Below are positions 1-7,945 of a DNA stretch of 64,000 bases, piece by piece. The stretch covers positions 1 to 64,000 of the forward strand of contig CANIII010000010.1 in NCBI GenBank assembly GCA_947467605.1, read 5' to 3'. The first letter of the stretch is position 1. The number at the start of each line of letters is the position of its first letter. The DNA is from Acidobacteriota bacterium (GTDB lineage: Bacteria > Acidobacteriota > Vicinamibacteria > Vicinamibacterales > SCN-69-37). The position numbers and the translations under genes were made by a program. The notes beneath the pieces were generated by a model. It was not told where the DNA came from, did not search any database, and worked only from the letters and a program-made list of their open reading frames with translations.

Positions 1-138
1 AATGCGCCGCGCATTGTCGCGAGCGGCGTGAGCGGTGATGGTCGCAAGTCGAGCGAAGCGATCGGCAAGGAAGCCTTTGAAATGAAGGTCAACTACGCCG
101 TGAAGCAGATCACGGACTGGATGGCGACGATCAAGTAG
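1..138 (+). CDS. C-terminal fragment of an unidentified protein
   Basis: The frame is open from the first base of the window and ends at TAG 136-138, giving the last 45 residues of a protein whose start lies upstream. The tail is mixed and helical-looking, ending DWMATIK, with no motif that I recognise. No membrane segment or metal-binding motif is visible. A large inverted repeat begins 15 bases after the stop and separates it from the convergent membrane protein gene. Codon use looks like that of the neighbouring genes. Function cannot be assigned from this fragment. Confidence 0.6.
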   Translation, partial: NAPRIVASGVSGDGRKSSEAIGKEAFEMKVNYAVKQITDWMATIK

Positions 139-152
139 AAAGTTGGAAGTCA

Positions 153-216
153 CGTAGGGCGGGCTGATCTTGAAGCCCGCCTTGCGTGGCGGCCTTCAAG
201 ATCAGGCCGCCCTACG
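153..216. repeat. Double palindromic (BIME-like) element
   Basis: Two 29-base halves, 153-181 and 188-216, are reverse complements of each other except at two positions. Each half is itself a hairpin with an 8-base stem. The two differences are swapped within each half (G-C in one, C-G in the other), so both small hairpins still pair. The stop codon of the minus-strand membrane protein (202-204) and its last residues RRAA are encoded by the element. Bases 188-213 recur exactly at 50175-50200 inside a coding sequence. Confidence 0.85.
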
Positions 217-1941
217 AATGTCTCTCGCCGCCAGCTTCGGCCCGAGTACGAGCGCCAATCCAAAACACGCCAACGCAACAAACATCGTCGACGGGCTCGA
301 GTGACGGAAGTCATCGAGCACGAATCGCACTCCTCCGACGATCAGCGCTGGATAGACCAGATGCGCGAACACCGCTGTCTGGGGCAAGCGCGCGCTGAGA
401 CCCAATCCAACCACCGCGATCGACAGCAGCACCGTGCGCAACGAGGCGAGCGTCCCGACGTTCGCCGGTGTACCGGACACCATCGGTCCGAGCAGCATCA
501 ATGCCGCGCCACCCGCACACATGACGAAGACCGCCGCCGTGATCAGTCGGCCCGCACTCGCAAGCACGTCACCGATTTCGCCGCGCCGGCGAAATCGCAT
601 CGTTGTGCAGGCGCCCGTTGCGGCCAGCGTGACCCATCCCATGAGATTCATCGTGGGCCAGGGGCTCGGTGTGAGCGTCCACACCGCGATGGCGTCACCG
701 AGCACACCAGACGCCGCCAATGCCATCAGGACGTACGCCGCGCCGTGCAGCGCGGCGTACCCGGCGAGGCGACGTTCGCCGAAGGCCATGGTGAGAAGTG
801 CCAGCGTGAGCGCGACCGTGGCGAGGACGGCACCGTGAAAGAGCAGCGCCAGTGCGGTCGTGGCCGCAAGGAGGCCGAACGCAGCGAATGCGTGGTAGCT
901 GGCCGCGAGGTGCGGCCGGTCCGCAAGACGAGTAAACGCCGCGATGTAGGCGCCCGACGCGAGGATCGCGGTCACTGCGCCGATCAATGTGAGACCCGCC
1001 GTGGATCCACGCGCGAGTAACACGGCTCCGCCGACGCCGATCACGAGTCCGCTCAGCGCCTGCATCACATCAAAGAGCCGCACGTTACGGCTGAACATCA
1101 CAGTGCGCACCGCGAGCGAACCCTGCATCGTGGCGAGGAGCATTGCCTGGGCGACGACGGCCATCGCCACGGTCTCGGTCGGCGGTGTCGCGAGGGCGCG
1201 TGCGGTGACGACGACCACGATCAGGCCCGCCGCGACGGCGTTGGGCCAGCGCAGCCAGGCGTGACCGGGTCGCTCGGACAGCCAGTAGGTCGCCGTGCTC
1301 ATGGCGATCAGCAGGAACGCAAAGGCGCCGTACTGATTCGTTGACCATGCGGTGGCGAGTGCCGTGGCCATCACGCCAAAGCCCGCGGCGGCCGCCACCG
1401 CGTCGAGTTGGGCTCGACCGGCCACGAAGAATGTCGCCGCGCTGCCCAGTGCCAGCAAGACGGCGGCCGTCGGCGCGCCGAGCAGGCCGAAGCGCGCGGT
1501 GGCCTCCCACACGATCGGTAAGCCGACCAGCATGGACGTGACGCCGTGAAACTCTGCGCTGATCGTGTTGGATGTTGCCGTGCGGTTGGCCGCGATGAGC
1601 CAAATCAATGAATAGGTGAGACCGATCAGCACGCCTGCCGTCCCCGGCAGGCGTCCTGTCTCGGTGAGTGCGCGTAACAAATACGCGCCGCCAAACACAA
1701 TGCACGTGCGCCCAAGCAATGAAGCGAGACCGGTGAGGTCCGACAAGCCGCGGGTGGAATCCGCGTGTCTCGCTGGTAGGAACACTGTGTCTGACGGCGC
1801 GAGTGGAGCGGTGTCGGCAGGTGCAGCGGCTGAGACCGCTTTGTGCTGGCCGTCCTCCAGCACACGCAGGCGTCGTGTGACGTCTGCGAGACCGTCTTCA
1901 ATCTGTGTCAGTCGTTGGTTAAGCTCCTGTGGAAGTGCCAT
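202..1941 (-). CDS. Large multispanning membrane protein of unknown function
   Basis: The 579-residue product starts with a short soluble segment (about residues 1-60) containing a probable coiled coil, MALPQELNQRLTQIEDGL onward. Numerous hydrophobic segments, roughly 14-16, fill the rest to the C-terminus. This resembles DUF2339-type proteins in general layout, but I cannot confirm the family. The start ATG lies 23 bases inside the 3' end of the NrfD-like gene, so it is probably translationally coupled and the last gene of the cytochrome/Fe-S/NrfD operon. The C-terminal residues RRAA and the stop come from a palindromic repeat, so the original end may have been altered. A role as an accessory membrane subunit is only inferred from position. 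Confidence 0.7.
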   Translation of the reverse strand: MALPQELNQRLTQIEDGLADVTRRLRVLEDGQHKAVSAAAPADTAPLAPSDTVFLPARHADSTRGLSDLTGLASLLGRTCIVFGGAYLLRALTETGRLPGTAGVLIGLTYSLIWLIAANRTATSNTISAEFHGVTSMLVGLPIVWEATARFGLLGAPTAAVLLALGSAATFFVAGRAQLDAVAAAAGFGVMATALATAWSTNQYGAFAFLLIAMSTATYWLSERPGHAWLRWPNAVAAGLIVVVVTARALATPPTETVAMAVVAQAMLLATMQGSLAVRTVMFSRNVRLFDVMQALSGLVIGVGGAVLLARGSTAGLTLIGAVTAILASGAYIAAFTRLADRPHLAASYHAFAAFGLLAATTALALLFHGAVLATVALTLALLTMAFGERRLAGYAALHGAAYVLMALAASGVLGDAIAVWTLTPSPWPTMNLMGWVTLAATGACTTMRFRRRGEIGDVLASAGRLITAAVFVMCAGGAALMLLGPMVSGTPANVGTLASLRTVLLSIAVVGLGLSARLPQTAVFAHLVYPALIVGGVRFVLDDFRHSSPSTMFVALACFGLALVLGPKLAARDIRRAA

Positions 1942-3115
1942 GGCGGAGTGCTCCCGCGTCGGTGGCGTCAGGTTCCCAGGGCGGCAGAATCTTCACGAGT
2001 CCCCAGAGAATCAGAAACGGCATGATCAGAAAGACCAGCGCAGGCAACATGCCTTCTTTGGTCGCGAAGTCGAGCTTGTATGTCGTGTAGCCGAGGAAAC
2101 TCTTCGAGAACAACTGGCCGCCGATCACGACGTTCCAGCGCATGGCGAAGATGCCAATCATGATCAACACCCCCGCGATCGAGTAGATCGCCTTGCGCGC
2201 GGCGGCACTCCAGTGCACGAACTGCACGCTGGCCAGCAACGCGAGCGGGACCGCCGTGCCGATGAGAATCTGAATCACGATCTGCGAGTAGAAGAGCTTC
2301 GTCTTCACCATGAAGTCGAGCGCGAGGAGCGACTCGTCGGCCACGTAGAGTCGATGGATCAGGTCGAGCATCTCAAGCGTAAAGTCCACGATGAACGCGT
2401 AGTAGAGGTACTTCGCGATCGTGTCGACGCACAGCATGCTGATCTCGGTCTTTCGCAGCTTGCTCGTGACCATGTAAATCAACATCACGGCCGCGATGCC
2501 CGACACAATGGCGGAGAACAGGAACACCACGGGCATCAGCGGTGTTGACCACCAGGGATTCGCTTTGATCGACCCAAAGATGAAGCCGACATAGCCATGC
2601 AGCAGGAACGCTGACGGAATGCCGACGACCGTGAGGATACCGCCGAGCTTGTGATCGATGGCCAGCGCCTCAGGACTGATGTTGTCGGACCAGAGCGTCA
2701 ACACGCCATAGAACTGCCGTTTCAGCCCCGTGCTCGCACGCCACGTCACGACCAGCTCGCGCCGATAGTCGAACCAGATCTCGAGCACAAGCACGACCAT
2801 CAGATACCAGAGATACACGAACCCAAACATCGCCATCGCGGAAGTGGTGTGCGGCGTCACGTACATTTCCCACGATCGTTCCGGATGACCGAGGTGCATC
2901 TGCAACGGCAACGGCGCGACAATCAGAAACGCGAGCGCCGTCAGCAGCGCCAGGCGGTACGTTGGCTTCACGGCCGCCACGTTGAACACGCGTTCCAGCG
3001 ACGCGAGAATGAACGCGCCGGCGACCAGGCCCGTGAGGTACGGGTAGAGCACGATCAGGATGCTCCATTGGAGCTCCAGCTCGTTCGGATACATGAACCC
3101 TTGAACGCCGTGCAT
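1919..3115 (-). CDS. NrfD-like quinone-interacting membrane subunit (CbcU-like)
   Basis: A 398-residue integral membrane protein with about nine hydrophobic helices and the features of the NrfD/PsrC family, such as LPLQMHLGHPERSW near residue 70 (small conserved loop of the family). These subunits bind menaquinol in the membrane and pass electrons to a periplasmic four-cluster Fe-S protein. The gene begins 9 bases after the Fe-S gene and overlaps the next membrane protein gene by 23 bases. No molybdopterin catalytic subunit is present in the cluster, so this is not a DMSO or polysulfide reductase. With the Fe-S and tetraheme partners it matches the composition of Geobacter Cbc4 (CbcS, CbcT, CbcU). 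The functional match is inferred. Confidence 0.85.
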   Translation of the reverse strand: MHGVQGFMYPNELELQWSILIVLYPYLTGLVAGAFILASLERVFNVAAVKPTYRLALLTALAFLIVAPLPLQMHLGHPERSWEMYVTPHTTSAMAMFGFVYLWYLMVVLVLEIWFDYRRELVVTWRASTGLKRQFYGVLTLWSDNISPEALAIDHKLGGILTVVGIPSAFLLHGYVGFIFGSIKANPWWSTPLMPVVFLFSAIVSGIAAVMLIYMVTSKLRKTEISMLCVDTIAKYLYYAFIVDFTLEMLDLIHRLYVADESLLALDFMVKTKLFYSQIVIQILIGTAVPLALLASVQFVHWSAAARKAIYSIAGVLIMIGIFAMRWNVVIGGQLFSKSFLGYTTYKLDFATKEGMLPALVFLIMPFLILWGLVKILPPWEPDATDAGALRHGTSTGA

Positions 3116-3124
3116 CGCTTGCTC

Positions 3125-3901
3125 CTACCTGACCGCGCCGTCGAGGCCGTTGTAGTACGCCTTGGAACCCGTTGCCATCTGCGGTTTGAGCACGTTCACT
3201 TTGTGTGTGCGCATGAACTCGTGAATCGGATCCTTGGGGTTCTTGAGATCCACCAGCACGCGCGCGCCCGTCGGGCACGTCTCGCAACACGCCGTTGTCA
3301 AACCCTTGGCAATGCGGTGGTAGCACAGCGTGCACTTGTCGACGGTTTCCGTGCGTGGATCGATGTAGCGACAACCGTACGGGCAGGCCTGCACGCAGTA
3401 GCGGCAGCCGAGGCAGCGAGTCTTGTCGACCAGCACGACGCCGTCCGGGCTCTCGAACGTGGCGCCGACCGGACACACCTGGACGCACGGTGAATGCGCG
3501 CAGTGATTGCACATCTTCGGCACAAAGAAGACCTTCGCGCCATCGCCATACTGTTTCAGATTCACAAAGCCGTCATAGCCGCCGTTCGGTGAATCGACGA
3601 TGGGCTTGTCCGGTTCGTCAGGCATGACGACGTAGCGTTCCACCCACGTCCGAAACGCATCGTCAGTCATCGGTACGCCGTTTTCGGCTTTGCAGGCGCG
3701 CACGCAGTTGCCGCACCCGATGCACTTTTCGATGTCGATGATCATGCCCCACCAGTGATCGATGGCGTGGTAGTTGGGCGCCTGTTCCGGCGCCCCTTCC
3801 GCCACAAAGTCCCACGCGAGGGTGGCCGCACCGGTCAGCAGAATCCATTTGCCGCTGTCCTTGAGGAAGTCTCGACGATTCGATGTGGCGCTCGTGGACA
3901 T
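3125..3901 (-). CDS. Tat-exported four-cluster 4Fe-4S protein (CbcT/NrfC-like)
   Basis: The 258-residue protein opens with a Tat signal (NRRDFLK at residues 8-14, then a hydrophobic stretch), so it is probably exported folded. Four cysteine groups follow: CIGCGNCVRAC, CNHCAHSPCVQVC, CLGCRYCVQAC and CTLCYHR...ACCETC. This is the DmsB/NrfC/PsrB ferredoxin arrangement that holds four 4Fe-4S clusters. It would carry electrons between the NrfD-like subunit and the tetraheme cytochrome encoded immediately upstream (12-base gap). The downstream NrfD gene starts 9 bases after its stop. The family is clear; the direction of electron flow is inferred. Confidence 0.92.
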   Translation of the reverse strand: MSTSATSNRRDFLKDSGKWILLTGAATLAWDFVAEGAPEQAPNYHAIDHWWGMIIDIEKCIGCGNCVRACKAENGVPMTDDAFRTWVERYVVMPDEPDKPIVDSPNGGYDGFVNLKQYGDGAKVFFVPKMCNHCAHSPCVQVCPVGATFESPDGVVLVDKTRCLGCRYCVQACPYGCRYIDPRTETVDKCTLCYHRIAKGLTTACCETCPTGARVLVDLKNPKDPIHEFMRTHKVNVLKPQMATGSKAYYNGLDGAVR

Positions 3902-3913
3902 GACGGGTGGCTC

Positions 3914-4375
3914 CTACGATTTGATCTTCGGAGAGTGCGGCTGGTGGCAGTCGGTGCAGAGTGCGTCGCCAGCGTGGTCCTTGAAGTCGACCTGCGGCTG
4001 GAACTTCGGCCGGCCGTCCATCTTCTGGTGACAGGGCATGCAGACGGTCTTGAGGTCTGGCTTGCCCGGTTTCATCACGTCGCCGCTCGCGTGCGTGGCC
4101 AGCGGGCCGTGACACGACTCGCAGTTCACGTGTTCGTGCCGCGTGCCTTTGCGTTGATCAACAATCTCGGTGTGACACTCCGCGCAGGCGTCGTGGCCGG
4201 CGTAGGCGATCGGTCGGGCCGCCACGTCCGTGAGCGTGCCGGCGCGGTAGAAGCCATACACACCAAAGTCCGACGGCACGAGGACCCATCGCACAATCAA
4301 GAAGACGAGCAGTCCGGTCACAAACACGCCAACCATGCGCAGAACGTGCTCGTAGTTGCGAAAGCTTCGGGACAT
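3914..4375 (-). CDS. Membrane-anchored tetraheme cytochrome c (CbcS-like)
   Basis: I chose the ATG at 4375 because a strong purine-rich site (AGGAAGGGG) lies just upstream; a longer frame to 4483 has no such site. The 153-residue product has one N-terminal helix (about residues 12-32) and then four CXXCH motifs: CAECH, CESCH, CMPCH and CTDCH. This predicts a tetraheme cytochrome tethered to the periplasmic face. It is the first gene of the operon with the Fe-S protein, the NrfD-like protein and the large membrane protein. It would be the exit or entry point for electrons to soluble cytochromes. Extra histidines that could serve as distal ligands are present. Confidence 0.88.
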   Translation of the reverse strand: MSRSFRNYEHVLRMVGVFVTGLLVFLIVRWVLVPSDFGVYGFYRAGTLTDVAARPIAYAGHDACAECHTEIVDQRKGTRHEHVNCESCHGPLATHASGDVMKPGKPDLKTVCMPCHQKMDGRPKFQPQVDFKDHAGDALCTDCHQPHSPKIKS

Positions 4376-4581
4376 CGGACCCCTTCCTCGCGTGCGGTTG
4401 GACCGTGAGATAGCAAGATGCGGGCCACGTGAGCGCGCCAGAGTAGAAGTCCCCAGCCAGTGGAGTGTTGAGCGAAATTCCACGGGCAGTGCGCGAGAGT
4501 CTACGAATTCGCGTCTGGCCCTGTTGCCGGGTTCCCGGCGAGCCGATACACAGGAATGGTCCTTGCAGACTCCTTGATCAA

Positions 4582-5436
4582 ATGAAGCAAATCGCTCTTT
4601 TCGCGACAGTTCTGGCGGTCTCCGGCTGCAGCGTGCTGACCAATCCGACGACGCCGTCGGATCCGTCCTCGCCGAACGCCGTGATCTACTCCGCCGTGGG
4701 TGCCAGTGACGCCAACGGCGTCGGGGGCAGTGTGGTCTGCCTGCCCTACGCGTCGTGTCCCAACGGCACTGGGTATGTGCAAGTGATTGCGCGTCGGTAC
4801 ACAGACGCCGGCAAGACGGTGACCCTGCAAAACCTCGGCTTTCCCGGCGCGGCGTTAAGCAAGACGTTTCAGGACATTGGCAATCAGGTCAATCGCGGCA
4901 TCGCCATCAACTTCCTGAGCGATGAGATGCCGTTCGTGAAGACCGACTCGACGCTGGTGACGGTGTTTGCCGGCGGGAATGACGCGAATGCCGTCGCGAC
5001 CGCGGCGCAGCAGGGCCTCGGCGGTGCCGATCCGACGGCGTGGATCAACACGCAGATTCAGAACTTCGGCCGCGACATGGTGCTGCTGGTGAATGGCATC
5101 AAGGCGCGCGCGCCGAAAGCGCGCATCATCATTCTCAATCTTCCGAATCTCGCTGCGATGCCGTACGCGAGCACGTACGCCGTCAGCGACAAGCGCGTGT
5201 TGCAGGCGATTGCCGTCGGCATGAACGCGCAGGTCAACGCGACGGTGAGCCTCGGTGCGACGGTGGTGGATCTGATGTGCGACGGCCGGACCTACAGCGC
5301 ATCAATCTTCTCAAGCGACGGGTTTCATCCGAACGACACCGGCTATGCGTTGTTTGCGGACCTGATCTACACTGCCGCTGCCACGACGACCGCGACGACG
5401 CCGAAGAGCAGTTGTTCGGCTATGTCCGTGTATTGA
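4582..5436 (+). CDS. SGNH/GDSL-family lipoprotein hydrolase
   Basis: The start at 4582 gives a 284-residue protein with a lipoprotein signal (MKQIALFATVLAVSGC, lipobox AVSGC), so it is probably lipidated at Cys15. SGNH blocks are visible: GASDANG (nucleophile serine) near residue 37, an FAGGND block near residue 125, and DGFHPND near the C-terminus supplying the Asp/His pair. The family are esterases or lipases of periplasm and cell surface; the substrate is unknown. An upstream extension to 4465 lacks a signal and is unlikely. Its 3' end overlaps the convergent histidine kinase gene by 17 bases. Confidence 0.85.
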   Translation: MKQIALFATVLAVSGCSVLTNPTTPSDPSSPNAVIYSAVGASDANGVGGSVVCLPYASCPNGTGYVQVIARRYTDAGKTVTLQNLGFPGAALSKTFQDIGNQVNRGIAINFLSDEMPFVKTDSTLVTVFAGGNDANAVATAAQQGLGGADPTAWINTQIQNFGRDMVLLVNGIKARAPKARIIILNLPNLAAMPYASTYAVSDKRVLQAIAVGMNAQVNATVSLGATVVDLMCDGRTYSASIFSSDGFHPNDTGYALFADLIYTAAATTTATTPKSSCSAMSVY

Positions 5437-7567
5437 TCAGTCGCTTCGCGGTTCCCAACACATCGGTCAACTCAAACGGCTCGCGCAGGAGTACGTCGCC
5501 GGGGTGTGGGTCGATCGGCTGATCCTGTGCGAGGAGGATGGCGTGGAACGCCGTCTGGGTTTCGCGGAGCTGTGTCGCGATCGTTCGGCCGCCTTCGCAG
5601 GTGACGTCGATCACGGCGAGGTCAATCGGGCCCGGGTAGCGTGCGGCCACGATGAGCGCCTCCGGGCCGGTGGCCGCGGTGAGGACTGGACGCTCGAGGT
5701 CCGCGAGCAAGCGGCGCAGCAACTGCCGATTGATCGCATCCATCTCGATGATCATCACGGCGCCGGGGATCACCCGCTTCTCACTGACGCGTCCCACGGG
5801 TGACGGTTCCGCACCGCGGACCGCCGGCAAGGTGATGGTGAACCGTGTGCCGACGCCCACTTCGCTATCGACTGAGATCGATCCCCCCGCCTGCTGAATG
5901 AGCCCGTGCGTGATCGCGAGGCCGAGACCCGCGCCGCGACCTTCCTTGGTGCTGAAGAACGGCTCGAAGATATGCGCCATGGTTTCGCGCGTCATGCCGA
6001 GACCGGTGTCGGTCACCGTGAGCTGTACGACGGAGAGATCGGTGTACGGATTGCCGCCGAGGCTTTCGAAGCCGGGATTGAACGTCTCGATCGTGACTGA
6101 TCCGCCGCTGGGCATGGCGTCGCGCGCATTGGTGACCAGATTCAGGATCACCCGCTCGAACTGCAGCGGATCGAGCTGCACGACATCCAACGTGGCGCCG
6201 CGACGGACTTCAAGACGCGTGCGTTCATCGAGCAACGGCTTCAACAGTTGTTCGGCGCGGCCGAGCACGTCGTGCAGACTCACGGTGGCCGGTGACGTCG
6301 GCTGCGTGCGGCCGAAGGCCATCAGCTGGCCGGCCAGATCTTCGGCGCGCGCGCTGGCGGCGAGAATCTCGCGAATCTCTTCCTGCAACGGATCATCCTC
6401 CGGCAACTGATCGGCGAGGATGTCCGTGCGCCCCTGGATGATGTGGACGAGGTTGTTGAAATCGTGCGCCACTGACGCGGCCAGTCGTGCCACCGCGTCC
6501 ATCTTGCGCGCGACGCCGAGCTGGCTGACCAGACGCAGTTCCTTGGCTTCCATCTGTTCGCGATCGCGTTCGAGCACGCGATACGCGACGAGCGCCAGCC
6601 CGCCGACGACAAGCAGGCTCAGGGCAGAGACGATCTCACGGGGGTGATCGGTGCCTGGATCCAGCGCGCCGGTGACCTGCAACACTGCATGCACCAGCGG
6701 CAGGGCCATGGCGCCAAGGAGCAGCAGGTGGCCGGCACGCAAGGTGCTGCGAGCGGGCAGGGCTTCGTTCAGCACGCGCTGTTCCGCGGGGAAGGACACA
6801 TGGCCGGCGCGCGCCGCCAGCGCGCTCACCGCCAGTGGCGTCGTCCACAGCAGATCGAGCGGCGTCGCGGAGGGCAGGTCGAACTGCGCGATATTCGAGA
6901 ACCGCTCAGAGAGATCGCCGGCCAGTGTGAATGCGGCAGCCACGAGCATCCACGTGTAGACCCACGACCATCGCACGGACCAGGCGTCGCGCCGGTTGAC
7001 GAATAGCCGGTACACGATCATCAGATCGAGCCCGACGAACAGGTAGAACGTCGGAACCGATGACTCGTAGCTCCGGCCGTTGTAGGTGGCCGGCACGAGC
7101 ACGAAATACGCGAGGAGAAAACAGCCGAGCAGAATCGAGCCGAACGTGCGCAACTGTCGTTCGCGTTCGCCGAGCGACCCGGTCTGATGGCGATGCGGCT
7201 GCGTCTCGATCGCGAGAATGAGGCAGAGATAGCCCGCCAGGTACGCGAGGTCGCCGAAGATCTTCCAGCCAATCGTCCAGTGCCCGCCGGGATTGAGAAA
7301 CATGTACGGCAGCGACACCATGAGCCACGAGGAGTACGAGAGCCCAACCAGTCGCCAGAATCGTTGTTCGGCCTCGTCTTCGATGCGTCGATGGCCGACC
7401 ACGACCGAGGCGAGAATCAACGACAGGAACGGAATGTCGAGTGCGTGATTGCTATAGGCCAGCATCCACGTGGTCGGCAGGAGCGGCACGAACAGCAGCA
7501 CCGTGACCAGCGACCAGACGCCAATCACCATGCGGGCGACCGGGTCTCTGAGGAGGGAGTTCACCAT
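5420..7567 (-). CDS. Membrane hybrid histidine kinase with C-terminal receiver-like domain
   Basis: The 715-residue protein has seven to nine hydrophobic helices in the first 330 residues. A dimerisation/phosphoacceptor helix follows with VAHDFNNLVHI (H of the HDFNN type), then an ATPase domain (N box NARDAMPSGG, G1 DTGLGM, G2 GRGAGLGLA). A domain of about 110 residues at the C-terminus resembles a response-regulator receiver. It keeps an aspartate in LAVIDVT, but the usual KPF lysine position reads REPF, so the receiver may be degenerate. No separate regulator gene is adjacent. The ligand is unknown. The last 17 bases overlap the convergent SGNH gene. Confidence 0.88.
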   Translation of the reverse strand: MVNSLLRDPVARMVIGVWSLVTVLLFVPLLPTTWMLAYSNHALDIPFLSLILASVVVGHRRIEDEAEQRFWRLVGLSYSSWLMVSLPYMFLNPGGHWTIGWKIFGDLAYLAGYLCLILAIETQPHRHQTGSLGERERQLRTFGSILLGCFLLAYFVLVPATYNGRSYESSVPTFYLFVGLDLMIVYRLFVNRRDAWSVRWSWVYTWMLVAAAFTLAGDLSERFSNIAQFDLPSATPLDLLWTTPLAVSALAARAGHVSFPAEQRVLNEALPARSTLRAGHLLLLGAMALPLVHAVLQVTGALDPGTDHPREIVSALSLLVVGGLALVAYRVLERDREQMEAKELRLVSQLGVARKMDAVARLAASVAHDFNNLVHIIQGRTDILADQLPEDDPLQEEIREILAASARAEDLAGQLMAFGRTQPTSPATVSLHDVLGRAEQLLKPLLDERTRLEVRRGATLDVVQLDPLQFERVILNLVTNARDAMPSGGSVTIETFNPGFESLGGNPYTDLSVVQLTVTDTGLGMTRETMAHIFEPFFSTKEGRGAGLGLAITHGLIQQAGGSISVDSEVGVGTRFTITLPAVRGAEPSPVGRVSEKRVIPGAVMIIEMDAINRQLLRRLLADLERPVLTAATGPEALIVAARYPGPIDLAVIDVTCEGGRTIATQLRETQTAFHAILLAQDQPIDPHPGDVLLREPFELTDVLGTAKRLINTRT

Positions 7568-7597
7568 TCGCGGAAGGTCATACTAACAGCTGTAGTC

Positions 7598-7945
7598 ATG
7601 AAGCGAATCATCGGCGTCACCATCATGATTGACGGTGCACTGCAGGCGATGGGCGTCTCGGCCGTGCTGTCGACGATTGCCGACCGGAACGTCCGCGATC
7701 AGGCGCTCGCCGCCGCCCACGTCATCGTCGGGGCGGGATTGTTGTTTGTGGGACGGCAGGTATCTTCCATGGAAGGCGGAACTGAAGTTCCGCCTTACGC
7801 ACGCTCGCTTCCCATCCTCGCCGCCTTGGCCCTGAGCCTCATTGAAGCCACGTGGTTCGATTGGGTGGGCACCGCGGTTCGTGCGGCTTACTCCGTCGTT
7901 GTGCTCTTCATCGTGTTCCGCAAGACGACTTTGCCGACGACCTGA
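7598..7945 (+). CDS. Small hydrophobic membrane protein carrying a palindromic insert
   Basis: This 115-residue frame starts at ATG 7598 (MKRIIGVTIMIDGALQ) and predicts about four membrane segments. Between the second and third helices the sequence SSMEGGTEVPPYARS is encoded by a 10-base perfect hairpin (7773-7796) of the repeat type found elsewhere in the window. The insert keeps the frame open and falls in a loop. The 3' end overlaps the convergent quinone oxidoreductase gene by 58 bases. No family is recognised. The open frame across the insert supports a real gene, but the overlap lowers confidence. Confidence 0.6.
   Translation: MKRIIGVTIMIDGALQAMGVSAVLSTIADRNVRDQALAAAHVIVGAGLLFVGRQVSSMEGGTEVPPYARSLPILAALALSLIEATWFDWVGTAVRAAYSVVVLFIVFRKTTLPTT
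7773..7796. repeat. Perfect hairpin inside a small membrane protein gene
   Basis: Arms of 10 bases, 7773-7782 and 7787-7796, pair perfectly around a TGAA loop. The sequence has the same style (GGCGG...CCGCC with a CTTCA or TGAA centre) as the elements at 153-216 and 28442-28500. It lies in frame within the gene at 7598-7945 and codes for a loop segment. Confidence 0.75.
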
